From Deltaproteobacteria bacterium HGW-Deltaproteobacteria-3 (GTDB taxonomy: Bacteria > Desulfobacterota > Desulfobulbia > Desulfobulbales > Desulfurivibrionaceae), in the NCBI GenBank assembly GCA_002841785.1, contig PHAW01000025.1, forward strand, positions 1-33,216: DNA of 33,216 nucleotides. Direction: 5' to 3'. A program made the translations under genes and the position numbers. Shown one piece after another: positions 1 through 7,364 of the stretch. The notes beneath the pieces were generated by a model that was given only the letters and a program-made list of their open reading frames with translations, did no database searches and had not been told where the DNA came from. How positions within the stretch are numbered: position 1 is the first letter of the stretch; each line of letters starts with the position of its first letter.

Positions 1-444
1 ATGGATTTCGCCACCAAGGAATTTTTGCGTTCGCAACGCTACTCCCATGTCTTTTCCGCGATCCAGATGGATATCGATTATTTCAAGAAAATAAACGATG
101 CCCATGGCCACGCGGTTGGCGACGAGGTTATCAAGGCCTTTACCGGCACCTGTCAGGAGGTTCTTCGGGAAAGCGACGTGTTGGGCCGGGTCGGCGGGGA
201 GGAATTTTCCATTATCCTGCCCGAGACCGGCAGGGAAGGGGCGTTGATCGTTGCGGAACGGATTCGCCAGGCCATCGCCGATTTGAAGGTAGGTGCGGAG
301 GATCGGATTATCCGTTTTACGGTCAGTATCGGGGTCACCCATCTCCGGCAAGAGGATGCCGGTCTGGAGGCTGTGCTGAGAAGGGCGGACGAGGCCCTTT
401 ATCTTGCCAAGAACGGGGGGCGAAACAAGGTGGTTACTGCCTGA
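1..444 (+). CDS. GGDEF diguanylate cyclase, C-terminal part (5' end outside window)
   Basis: This is the catalytic domain of a diguanylate cyclase, which makes cyclic di-GMP from two GTP. The 147 residues visible are nearly a complete GGDEF domain. The DxD-type segment MDIDYFKKINDAHGH lies at about residues 23-37 and the active-site signature GGEEF at 65-69. A product-inhibition I-site, RESD, lies at 56-59, exactly five residues before the signature, so enzyme activity and feedback inhibition are both expected. The frame is open at base 1, so the ATG there may be internal and any sensor domain lies outside the window. The gene ends six bases from the stop of the convergent methyltransferase gene. 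Confidence 0.9.
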   Translation: MDFATKEFLRSQRYSHVFSAIQMDIDYFKKINDAHGHAVGDEVIKAFTGTCQEVLRESDVLGRVGGEEFSIILPETGREGALIVAERIRQAIADLKVGAEDRIIRFTVSIGVTHLRQEDAGLEAVLRRADEALYLAKNGGRNKVVTA

Positions 445-450
445 TGGGTG

Positions 451-1089
451 TTATGGCGCCGACATTTTCCGCCAGATCGGCAGGGAGGGGCTGAGCCTTT
501 CGAAACGGCGATCCTGCGCGATGGCGTCGCTGTTTTTGTGGTTGGCGATGAGGAGAGCCCCTGTCTTCATGGAGTCTTCAATGAGTTTTTCAAAACGGAG
601 CTGCTGTTCTCGCCCGGAAAAGGGTCGGTAGTAGTAGATCACCTCGTACTCGCCGTAGCCTTCATAAGTCCAGATATCAGCCTGCGTGATTCTCTCTTCG
701 CCAATGAGCTTGGCCGCGGTCCGGTAAGGATATTCATCCTTTTCAAAGCCATACACCTCAAAGCCGAACTGCTCGGCAATGAGCAGCACGTTGCCGATGC
801 CGCAGCCCACATCGAGGAGACGAGGCGGTGGGGTGGTCGGATTCTCTCGGTCAAGTCCGAGGAAGGCGCTCACATAGGCCATTTGGGCAAAAACCTGCCT
901 GGTGTCCATGGCCACAAAAGGATATTCGCAGTTGGTGTCGTTGCGGGTTTCTCTGACGGCATCCTGGCTGTGAAATCCGACAAACCGGTTAATGATGTTG
1001 AAAAAAATATCGTTCTCTTCGTTTTTCATGAGTTTCCGGAAAGAGGGGTTGCAGGGGGAATGGATGGGATCGAAAACCGTGTATACCAT
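451..1089 (-). CDS. Class I SAM-dependent methyltransferase (small, substrate unknown)
   Basis: A protein of about 212 residues with a Rossmann-type methyltransferase core. The SAM-binding motif I is LLDVGCGIGNVLLIAEQFG, followed by an acidic strand end (YGFEKDE), and a later motif GALLIANHKNSD fits strand beta-5. The frame stays open upstream to 1293, but that extension lies over the amidohydrolase gene and is not protein-like. I chose the ATG at 1089, which has AGGGGGA about 16 bases upstream; an ATG at 1029 is the alternative. It begins 40 bases after the stop of the M20 amidohydrolase on the same strand, so the two may be cotranscribed. The substrate cannot be read from the sequence. Confidence 0.75.
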   Translation of the reverse strand: MVYTVFDPIHSPCNPSFRKLMKNEENDIFFNIINRFVGFHSQDAVRETRNDTNCEYPFVAMDTRQVFAQMAYVSAFLGLDRENPTTPPPRLLDVGCGIGNVLLIAEQFGFEVYGFEKDEYPYRTAAKLIGEERITQADIWTYEGYGEYEVIYYYRPFSGREQQLRFEKLIEDSMKTGALLIANHKNSDAIAQDRRFERLSPSLPIWRKMSAP

Positions 1090-1129
1090 GGATTGCCGAT
1101 GAAATCCCCCTGAAACTTGTGCGCAGCGC

Positions 1130-2323
1130 TTATGCTCTGTCGGGCACCGGACTGCGCAGTTCTTCCATGCGCTCCAGGACGCTGATTGCAGTTTGTGCCA
1201 GGAAGAGGGCGCCCGTGGGCAGTACCTGTTCGTCAAAGTCGAAGCGGGGGCTGTGGGCCGGAGCATCGTGCAGCTCGGTGTGCCTCGCGCCAAAGCGCAC
1301 CAGGCAGCCGGGGATCTTTTGTAGAAAAAAGGAGAAATCCTCTCCGCCCAGGCTGGGCAGAGGCTGGCCCTTTACCTTGTCCTGACCCACGATCTCAGCG
1401 GCCACCTCCGTGGCGATGCGGGCAGCAACAGGATCGTTGACCACCGGCGGATATCCTTCCACCAAGATGAAGGAGGTTTCCACCCGGTGTAGTTGCTCCA
1501 TGGCCTTGATCATCCGCTTAAGGCCGGCGATACAGACGGCGCGGGTCTCCGGGCTGGTGGTGCGGATGGTGCCCTCAAGAATCACCCGTGCGGCGATGAC
1601 ATTGGCTGCAACGCCGCCATGGATTTTGCCTATTGTGATTACGGCGGGCAGGCAGGGATGGACCTCGCGGGCGACGATGGACTGGATGCTGGCGATGAGC
1701 TGACCTGCCGCCAGGATGCTGTCCGCGGTTTCGTGGGGCTTGGCGGCATGTCCCCCCTGGCTGCCAATTTCGATGGAGAATTCATCGGTAAAGGCAGAGA
1801 TGAGTCCAGGCTGCACGACAATCTCGTTAAGTGCGTAATTGCGGTCGATATGCCCGGCAAAGATGGCTTCGACCCCGTCCAGGGCACCGTCGGCGATCAT
1901 GCCCTGCGCCCCCCCGTCGCCTTCCTCCGCGGGCTGGAAGATGAGGACCACCCGGCCAGGAAGTTCCGCCTCCTTTGCCTTAAGAAGTGCGGCTGCGCCG
2001 AGGAGCATGGCCACATGGCCGTCGTGGCCGCAGGCATGCATTACCCCCGGTGTTTCCGAGGCAAAGGGCAGGCCGGTTTGTTCGGTGATGGGCAGGGCAT
2101 CCATGTCTGCCCGTATGGCGACGCAGGGCGTGCCTGTTTTCTTGCTTCCCAGGCTGGCGACAATGCCTGTTCGACCCACCTGTTCCCGACAGGGGATGCC
2201 CAGTTCTCCCAGTTGCCCGGCAATAAAGCGTGCGGTGGCGAATTCGGCAAAGGCCAGCTCCGGGTGCCGGTGGAGATGGCGGCGAATATCCCGCATCCAA
2301 GCGATCTGCTGACTATTGGGCAT
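1130..2323 (-). CDS. M20D-family amidohydrolase (hippurate / N-acyl amino acid hydrolase type)
   Basis: A metal-dependent amidohydrolase of peptidase family M20 subfamily D, which releases amino acids from N-acyl or related amides in the cytoplasm. From the N-terminus one sees RRHLHRHPELAFAE, the metal-ligand segments ADMDALPI and HACGHDGH, the catalytic Glu pair in FQPAEEGDGGAQGM, an AGHI His, the LGGEDFSFFLQ segment, and a late ligand His in the segment before RFDFDE. The ATG at 2323 gives 397 residues, the usual family size. The frame is open up to an ATG at 2392, but the extra 23 residues are unlike the family, and neither start has a clear ribosome binding site. The true substrate is not determinable. 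Confidence 0.85.
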   Translation of the reverse strand: MPNSQQIAWMRDIRRHLHRHPELAFAEFATARFIAGQLGELGIPCREQVGRTGIVASLGSKKTGTPCVAIRADMDALPITEQTGLPFASETPGVMHACGHDGHVAMLLGAAALLKAKEAELPGRVVLIFQPAEEGDGGAQGMIADGALDGVEAIFAGHIDRNYALNEIVVQPGLISAFTDEFSIEIGSQGGHAAKPHETADSILAAGQLIASIQSIVAREVHPCLPAVITIGKIHGGVAANVIAARVILEGTIRTTSPETRAVCIAGLKRMIKAMEQLHRVETSFILVEGYPPVVNDPVAARIATEVAAEIVGQDKVKGQPLPSLGGEDFSFFLQKIPGCLVRFGARHTELHDAPAHSPRFDFDEQVLPTGALFLAQTAISVLERMEELRSPVPDRA

Positions 2324-2504
2324 TGGCAGGATTTTCAAGGGGTCTTTGTCTCGGAACTTGAAAAATGAGGTTGAACGGCCTGGTTGGGTCATGGCGCTGT
2401 TTTTTTTTACTTGCGACTTTGCGCCATTGCGTTATTTTCTCGTCGTTACAAGATCATCATAATTCGAACTTGACCGCTGTACATCATTAAAATTCATCTT
2501 TCTG

Positions 2505-3962
2505 ATGCCGATGAACACAGAATCATGCCCTGTGCAGACAAACGGGCAGGCTGCCGAGAATGGCCGGCCATGCCCCAGCAACGCGGACGATTTTTTCCAC
2601 CGGGCTCTTGACCTGCACCGGCAGGGTGAGGCAGACCCGGCGGTGTCCATGTATCAGCAGGCCATCGACCTGTGTCCGAAACATGTGGATGCCTGTTTCT
2701 ATCTGGCCCTTCTTCACCGTGCCATGGGGGCAGCGGAAGAGGCCGCCTTCTGGTTTGGCCGCGCCCATACCTTGTTGCCGGATGAGGCGACAATTGCCTA
2801 TGAGCTTGGCATAACCCGTTATTCCCTGGGACAGCAACAGATGGCCATCGAGCATTTCCATAAGGTTCTTGCTCTGGACGACACGCACTGGCAGGCGGCC
2901 TATAACCTGGGCACCGCCCATCTGGCCCAAGGCAACACCAACGAAGCCATCAATGCCTATCACCGGGCCGCGCAGCTCAATCCCCAGGATGCCGATATCC
3001 ATTTCAACCTCGGCCTGGCCTGCAAGAGGGCAGGGCGGCTGGAAGAGGCCAGGCAATCGTATCTCTGCGCCATGGAGATTGCCCCGGACGATGCGGAGGT
3101 GCATTACAATCTGGCTCTGGTCTACAAGGGGCTGGATTGCAAGGACGAGGCCATCGCCTCCCTGGAGATCGCCGTTGCCCTGCGCCCGGAATACGGCGCG
3201 GCCCACGGCAATCTGGGGGTACTCTATCTTGACCAGGACAGGGTTCCCGAGGCCATTTCCTGTTACCGCAGGCTCATCGATCTGGATCACAACGCGGCCT
3301 CGGCCCACCATATCCTCGCGGCCCTCACCGGCGAAACAACCGCCGTGGCCCCCTCGTCTTACATTACCGAACTGTTCGACAGCTTTTCCGGTCATTTTGA
3401 AGAGCGGTTGCTGGTTGATCTGGAATACCGCACCCCCTGGGAACTCAAAACTCTGCTGCTTGCTGATCCTGCCGGGCCTCAGCGTTTTGCCCGCCTTCTG
3501 GACCTGGGGTGCGGCACCGGGCTGGTGGGGCAGATTTTTCAGGAGATAAGCACCTGCCGGGTCGGGGTGGACCTTTCCCCGAAGATGGTGGAGGCTGCTA
3601 CGGCCAAGAAGGTGTATGATGAATTGGCGGTTGCGGAGATTGTGACCTTTCTTGAGCAGAACCAGGAGCCGTTCGACCTGATTGTCGCGGCGGATGTCCT
3701 GATCTATGTGGGCGAGCTGGACCGGATTTTCGCCACCCTGGCCATGGGGCTTGCGCCACAGGGCAGAGTCCTTTTTTCCACCGAGCAGATGGCAAAACAG
3801 GGCTACCAGTTGCGTCCCTCCGGGCGTTATGCCCATTCATTTTCCTATGTTGAGTCGGTGGCTGCCCGGCATGGCTTTCGAATACTTGCCACCAAATCCG
3901 CCAACATCCGCAAGGAAAAAGGCGCATGGATCCTGGGGGAGCTTTTCCTCCTCGGCTTTTGA
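2505..3962 (+). CDS. TPR-repeat protein fused to a SAM-dependent methyltransferase
   Basis: A 485-residue cytoplasmic protein. After a low-complexity N-terminus there are about seven consecutive 34-residue tetratricopeptide repeats (roughly residues 33-270), recognisable by phrases such as AAYNLGTAHLAQGN and VHYNLALVYKGL. A linker leads to a class I methyltransferase domain with motif I LLDLGCGTGLVG at about 331-342, an acidic GVDLSPKM strand, and FDLIVAADVLIYVGELD as the post-I region. TPR arrays bind peptides, so the enzyme probably methylates a protein or a protein-bound molecule, but the target is unknown. An ATG at 2511 is an equally good start, since no strong Shine-Dalgarno precedes either. 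The gene is divergent from the amidohydrolase. Confidence 0.85.
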   Translation: MPMNTESCPVQTNGQAAENGRPCPSNADDFFHRALDLHRQGEADPAVSMYQQAIDLCPKHVDACFYLALLHRAMGAAEEAAFWFGRAHTLLPDEATIAYELGITRYSLGQQQMAIEHFHKVLALDDTHWQAAYNLGTAHLAQGNTNEAINAYHRAAQLNPQDADIHFNLGLACKRAGRLEEARQSYLCAMEIAPDDAEVHYNLALVYKGLDCKDEAIASLEIAVALRPEYGAAHGNLGVLYLDQDRVPEAISCYRRLIDLDHNAASAHHILAALTGETTAVAPSSYITELFDSFSGHFEERLLVDLEYRTPWELKTLLLADPAGPQRFARLLDLGCGTGLVGQIFQEISTCRVGVDLSPKMVEAATAKKVYDELAVAEIVTFLEQNQEPFDLIVAADVLIYVGELDRIFATLAMGLAPQGRVLFSTEQMAKQGYQLRPSGRYAHSFSYVESVAARHGFRILATKSANIRKEKGAWILGELFLLGF

Positions 3963-4007
3963 CCCTTTTCCGTCATTTCGTTGCCCGTTTCAATTTTTCC
4001 CGTAAGC

Positions 4008-4032
4008 TTTTCCTGGCCGCTGCCCAGGAAAA
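4008..4032. terminator. Possible hairpin terminator after the TPR-methyltransferase gene
   Basis: A 9-bp perfect stem, TTTTCCTGG pairing with CCAGGAAAA around a 7-base loop, lies 46 bases after the TPR-methyltransferase stop. There is no run of T after the stem on the plus strand, so it is a weak candidate for intrinsic termination. Confidence 0.3.
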
Positions 4033-4037
4033 TATGA

Positions 4038-4068
4038 TTGGGATATTGCCCCCCTGCGGCTGTATACT
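4038..4068 (+). promoter_or_regulatory. Possible sigma-70 promoter for the traR/dksA-like gene
   Basis: A good -10 hexamer, TATACT (4063-4068), lies about 50 bases before the traR/dksA-like start. The best -35 candidate is TTGGGA (4038-4043), with a long 19-base spacer. It is plausible but not strong. Confidence 0.3.
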
Positions 4069-4118
4069 AAAAGAAAATGATCTCCATGCCGGCTGCTAAC
4101 ACAGAAGGGGGGACTGTT

Positions 4119-4471
4119 ATGACCGCACAGGAACTGGATCTGCTGAAAGAAAAACTCCTCGCCCTGCGTCAGGATGTCTTTCAACGCCTGCGGCGCCTCG
4201 ACGATGGCTGGCAAGGATACCGAATTTGAGGAGGAGGCGCAAAAGGCCGGCCTCTCCGAGCTCAATGCCTTGCTCGATGAGCGGGAAAAAGAGGAGATCG
4301 AGGCAATCGATCTTGCCCTGGATAAGATGGACGCCGTGCAGTATGGCAAGTGCGAAGGGTGCGGCACCGATTCCCCTGCAGCGGTTGCTGGCTTTGCCTG
4401 CTGCGCGTTTTTGCCTTGCCTGCTGCGCCAAGGCCGAGGAGAAAAGCAGGATTCCGGCCGCGCTTCCCTGA
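4119..4471 (+). pseudogene. TraR/DksA-family zinc-finger protein, broken by two frame changes
   Basis: Three short reading frames together encode one TraR/DksA-like protein of about 117 residues; this family binds RNA polymerase through its secondary channel. The start frame (ATG 4119, with AGGGGGG upstream) reads MTAQELDLLKEKLLALRQDV and stops at 4227-4229. The middle continues one frame over with FEEEAQKAGLSELNALLDE and the first half of the zinc finger, GKCEGCG. The end needs a further shift near 4365 and reads PLQRLLALPAARFCLACC, supplying the second cysteine pair. The first shift lies between about 4200 and 4225. Both are in the same direction (+1 insertions or -2 deletions), so they do not cancel. 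This is either a decayed gene or sequence error; the preserved zinc-finger residues point to recent damage. Confidence 0.75.
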
Positions 4472-4523
4472 GAGCAAGAAGGAGTTCCTATCCAAACAAG
4501 CTTTTTTATTGGGAGGAAGACAC

Positions 4524-5078
4524 ATGCAGGTACCTTTACAGATCACTTTTCGCAACATGGAAACCTCCGAGGCGCTTGAATCCTATATCCGCGAGCGGGC
4601 GGCAAAACTGGACAACATCTGTGAAAACATGGTCAGTTGCCGGGTTGTGGTTGAGGCGCCCCATAAGCACCAGCACAAAGGCGGCCTCTTCCATGCCAGT
4701 ATCGACATCACTCTGCCCAAGGAAACCATCGTGATCAACCGGGAGCCTGATCTGCACAAGGCCTACCATGATGCGCATGTGGTGGTGCGGGATGTCTTTG
4801 ATTCGGCGCAACGGAGGCTGCGGGATTTCGTCAGCCGGCAAAAGGGCGAGGTGAAGGTGCATGCGGAGATGCCCCAGGGGAAAATCACCGAGCTGTATCA
4901 CAATGAAGATTACGGTCGGATTCTCACCGCAGCGGGGGATGATATCTATTTCCACCGCAACAGCCTCATCAATGCCGACTTTGCCGGGCTCTCCATTGGC
5001 GACGAGGTGCGGTTTGTCGAGGAACAGGGGGACAATGGCCCTCAGGCGACCAGTGTGCGCGTGGCCGGCAAATCCTAG
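4524..5078 (+). CDS. hpf: Ribosome hibernation factor (HPF/RaiA-like) with C-terminal cold-shock-like domain
   Basis: A 184-residue protein. Residues 1 to about 110 resemble the S30AE domain of HPF/RaiA/YfiA, which binds the decoding centre of idle 30S subunits: the strand MQVPLQITFRNMETSEALES, helix IRERAAKLDNICENM, and the strand SIDITLPKETIVINREP. The C-terminal 65 residues, starting GKITELYHNEDYGRI and including DDIYFHRNSLINADF and VRFVEEQ, follow the pattern of a cold-shock (OB-fold) domain. The ATG at 4524 is set by an excellent ribosome binding site (GGGAGGAAGA, 4511-4520); the frame is open far upstream but without protein-like sequence. It stands between the broken traR/dksA gene and arfB, a small stress-and-translation group. 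Confidence 0.88.
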   Translation: MQVPLQITFRNMETSEALESYIRERAAKLDNICENMVSCRVVVEAPHKHQHKGGLFHASIDITLPKETIVINREPDLHKAYHDAHVVVRDVFDSAQRRLRDFVSRQKGEVKVHAEMPQGKITELYHNEDYGRILTAAGDDIYFHRNSLINADFAGLSIGDEVRFVEEQGDNGPQATSVRVAGKS

Positions 5079-5127
5079 CCCGGCGTTTTGAACGGAAAGC
5101 AGAACAACCCGATTTCGGGGAGTTGAG

Positions 5128-5541
5128 ATGGTACGGATTTCACAGACGGTTGATATCCCGGACAACGAGATCGAGATCACCGCCATCCGGGCCCAGGGGG
5201 CAGGGGGGCAGAACGTCAACAAGGTCTCCTCGGCCGTGCACCTGCGCTTTGATATCCGCGCCTCGTCGCTGCCGGATTTTTACAAGGAGAGGCTGCTGGG
5301 CTTGAGCGACCAGCGGTTGACCAAGGACGGCGAGATCATCATCAAGGCGCAGCAGTTCCGCAGCCTGGAAAAGAACCGGGCCGAAGCTCTGGAACGGCTG
5401 GGGGCGCTGATCAGGGGCGCGGTGAAGCAGGAGCGCAAGCGCAGGCCCACCAAGCCCTCCCGCGGCGCCAAGGAAAAGCGGTTAGAGGGCAAGGAAAAGC
5501 GGGGCAGGGTCAAGGCCATGCGCGGCAAGGTTTCAGAGTAA
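5128..5541 (+). CDS. arfB: Alternative ribosome-rescue factor ArfB (YaeJ), peptidyl-tRNA hydrolase
   Basis: A codon-independent release factor that enters stalled ribosomes lacking a stop codon and hydrolyses the peptidyl-tRNA. The 137-residue protein has the release-factor catalytic GGQ at residues 26-28 within [19 protein letters not shown]. It ends in a long basic tail rich in Lys and Arg, the part that enters the empty mRNA channel in ArfB. The length matches the family. The ATG at 5128 follows GGGGAG with proper spacing. It is 49 bases downstream of the hibernation factor gene and probably cotranscribed. It converges with the MoeA-like gene, leaving only three bases between stops. Confidence 0.93.
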   Translation: MVRISQTVDIPDNEIEITAIRAQGAGGQNVNKVSSAVHLRFDIRASSLPDFYKERLLGLSDQRLTKDGEIIIKAQQFRSLEKNRAEALERLGALIRGAVKQERKRRPTKPSRGAKEKRLEGKEKRGRVKAMRGKVSE

Positions 5542-5544
5542 CGG

Positions 5545-6570
5545 TTACTTGCCGAAGCCGCAAACCGGATAGGCGCAGGTCTTGCACTGCCGGCACAGTC
5601 CGCCATGCCCCAACAGGGCCATGTCATGCCGGGTGATCTTCTCGCCGCACAGCACCCTGGGCAGGATCAGATCAAACACTGTTATCTTGTGGAACATGCC
5701 GCAGGCAGGCAGCCCCAGCACCGGCACCGCCCCGATATACCCCACCAGAAACATGGCCCCGGGCAAAACCGGGGTACCGTAGACGATCTCCTCGGCACCC
5801 GCTCTGGCAATGCCCTGCCGGGTCACGTCATCCGGGTCCACGGACATGCCGCCGCTGGTGACGATGAGATCCGCCCCCGCATCCAGACACGTCTTGATCT
5901 CCGCACCAATGGTCTCGATATCGTCCGGGGCGAAGCGGACCGCAACCACCTCCGAGCCGAGTTTTTCCAGTTTCTTGCGCAGGACCGGTTCAAAGGCATC
6001 CTTGATCCGGCCATGGAACACCTCGTTGCCGGTGATGATCAGCCCGGCCTTGGCCTTTTTCAGTTGGGCAACCTTGAGGATTCCCCCGGCTTTTTGGGCG
6101 ATATCAACAGCAGCATTCACTATCCCTCGCTTGGAAACCAGGGGGATGAGCCTGGTTCCGGCGAGCTGTTCGCCCTTCTTGACCGGGGTATTGCTGTGCA
6201 GGGTGGCGCACATGACCTCTCCCAGCAGGTTGAATTGGTACAGGGACTCAATATCAACCTTGAGCAGTCCGTCGTGGGCCGCGACGATGTTGAGCTTGCC
6301 TTCCACCGGCTCGCCGGACACAGAGGTGCCTGAGCCCGCCAGGGCCTTGGCCATCAGTTCGGCCGCCTCGTTTTCATGGATGTCGTCGGGCCCCAGCTCC
6401 AGCACATAGATATTGTCCTTGCCGAGCCGCTGCAACCGCTCGACATCCTCCGCTTGAATGATGTGGCCTTTGCGAAAGGCGCACCCCTTGAATTCTTCGC
6501 TGCGGATTTCGGTGATGTCGTGGGGCAGGACCATGCCGACGGCCTGCTCAACCGGGATTGTTTTTGTCAT
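5545..6570 (-). CDS. Molybdopterin-binding protein (MoeA-like MoCF domain) with C-terminal cysteine cluster
   Basis: A 341-residue protein with the molybdopterin-binding fold of MoeA/MogA/MoaB proteins in its C-terminal half: the strand GLIITGNEVFHG, the signature DLIVTSGGMSVDPDDVT, and GTPVLPGAMFLVGYIGAVPVLGLP split over the following stretch. The N-terminal half is MoeA-like in position but divergent. The extreme C-terminus carries four cysteines, in CRQCKTCAYPVCGFG, suggesting a metal site not present in standard MoeA. The ATG at 6570 is preferred over upstream codons because homology begins at MTKTIPVEQAVGMVLPHD. It follows the FmdE gene by 26 bases on the same strand, so a joint role in molybdenum or tungsten cofactor handling is likely. 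The exact reaction is unknown. Confidence 0.82.
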   Translation of the reverse strand: MTKTIPVEQAVGMVLPHDITEIRSEEFKGCAFRKGHIIQAEDVERLQRLGKDNIYVLELGPDDIHENEAAELMAKALAGSGTSVSGEPVEGKLNIVAAHDGLLKVDIESLYQFNLLGEVMCATLHSNTPVKKGEQLAGTRLIPLVSKRGIVNAAVDIAQKAGGILKVAQLKKAKAGLIITGNEVFHGRIKDAFEPVLRKKLEKLGSEVVAVRFAPDDIETIGAEIKTCLDAGADLIVTSGGMSVDPDDVTRQGIARAGAEEIVYGTPVLPGAMFLVGYIGAVPVLGLPACGMFHKITVFDLILPRVLCGEKITRHDMALLGHGGLCRQCKTCAYPVCGFGK

Positions 6571-6596
6571 GCAGTGCTCCAATTGCCCAAGCAGGC

Positions 6597-7175
6597 TTAG
6601 ATGATTTCGTAATAACGGCCATGTGCACAAGGCTTGCAGAGTGGTTTACCCTCCTGCATTACCTCGCGGCAATCCTGCACCCAGTCCCCGCAACGCTCGC
6701 ATTGCACTCTGCGCTTGGGCCGGCCGGGCATGTCCTCTTCCGGCACGGAGATTCTGACCGGTTGCACCTTGAAAAGCTCATCCTCGGGCATGATCCGGTA
6801 GGCCTCCAACTGCTGCTTGTACTTGTCGCCGATTTCCGGGCAGTACTTTTTCGAGGTCTCCCGCGATTCCTCAAGGGCCGTAATCCGCACCGCCTTGCCG
6901 GTTTTAAGATTGACAAAGGTCGCGGCCATGATCCCGTAATCGAGCCATTTCAGGGAGCGTTTGCCCAGGGAACAGCCGGTGACGGTCTGGATGGCGTCGG
7001 TGGCGCAGCGGTCGATCTCCACCAGCACATAGAAATCCTTGCGCTGCCCCTTGGGATCGTCGATCCCGATCTCCCGCAGGCCGATCATGGACATGCGCAC
7101 CCCAATGACCTGGCCCGCGCAGATGTGGCCATGTATTTTTGTCGATTTTTCAAGAAGTTGTTCGAATGTTTCCAT
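6597..7175 (-). CDS. FmdE-family protein with C-terminal zinc ribbon
   Basis: A 192-residue member of the FmdE family, named after the E subunit encoded with methanogen formylmethanofuran dehydrogenase and found in many sulfate reducers beside molybdenum or tungsten enzymes. The N-terminal domain shows the family hallmarks KIHGHICAGQVIGVRM and the cysteine segment EIDRCATDAIQTVTGCSLGK. The C-terminus has a TraR/DksA-like zinc ribbon, CERCGDWV, with a second pair in CKPCAHG. The start at 7175 has CGGAG at about 10 bases. It is the first gene of a two-gene operon with the MoeA-like protein. There is no methanogenesis here, so the role is probably cofactor-related and unproven. Confidence 0.88.
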   Translation of the reverse strand: METFEQLLEKSTKIHGHICAGQVIGVRMSMIGLREIGIDDPKGQRKDFYVLVEIDRCATDAIQTVTGCSLGKRSLKWLDYGIMAATFVNLKTGKAVRITALEESRETSKKYCPEIGDKYKQQLEAYRIMPEDELFKVQPVRISVPEEDMPGRPKRRVQCERCGDWVQDCREVMQEGKPLCKPCAHGRYYEII

Positions 7176-7300
7176 GTGATTTCTCCGGTATTTCCGGCGG
7201 CCCTATGACCGACGCGAACCAATGCACACCTCCGACTGTAGGCGAAAGTCGAAAATTTTGCCAGAGAAAGTCAGGAATGAAAGAAAAAGCGTAGATGGGC

Positions 7301-7341
7301 CTCCGCACACTTCCAAACGGTCTCGGTGGAAGTGCGCGGAG
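7301..7341 (-). terminator. Hairpin terminator after the chemoreceptor gene
   Basis: An inverted repeat of 15 bases with one mismatch (arms 7301-7315 and 7327-7341, 11-base loop) lies 24 bases past the chemoreceptor stop. In minus-strand direction it is followed within about 12 bases by a T-rich stretch (CTTTTTCTTTC). It probably ends chemoreceptor transcription before the fmdE operon. Confidence 0.5.
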
Positions 7342-7364
7342 TGCGGTGCGGGGGCGGAGGGAAA

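Noticed and set aside
1493-2368. Long plus-strand open frame opposite the M20 amidohydrolase
   Set aside because: It mirrors the codon pattern of the amidohydrolase gene, and its translation has no domain-like features.
2393-2504. Divergent promoters between the amidohydrolase and TPR-methyltransferase genes
   Set aside because: Only partial hexamers (TTGACC, CATAAT) with wrong spacing were found.
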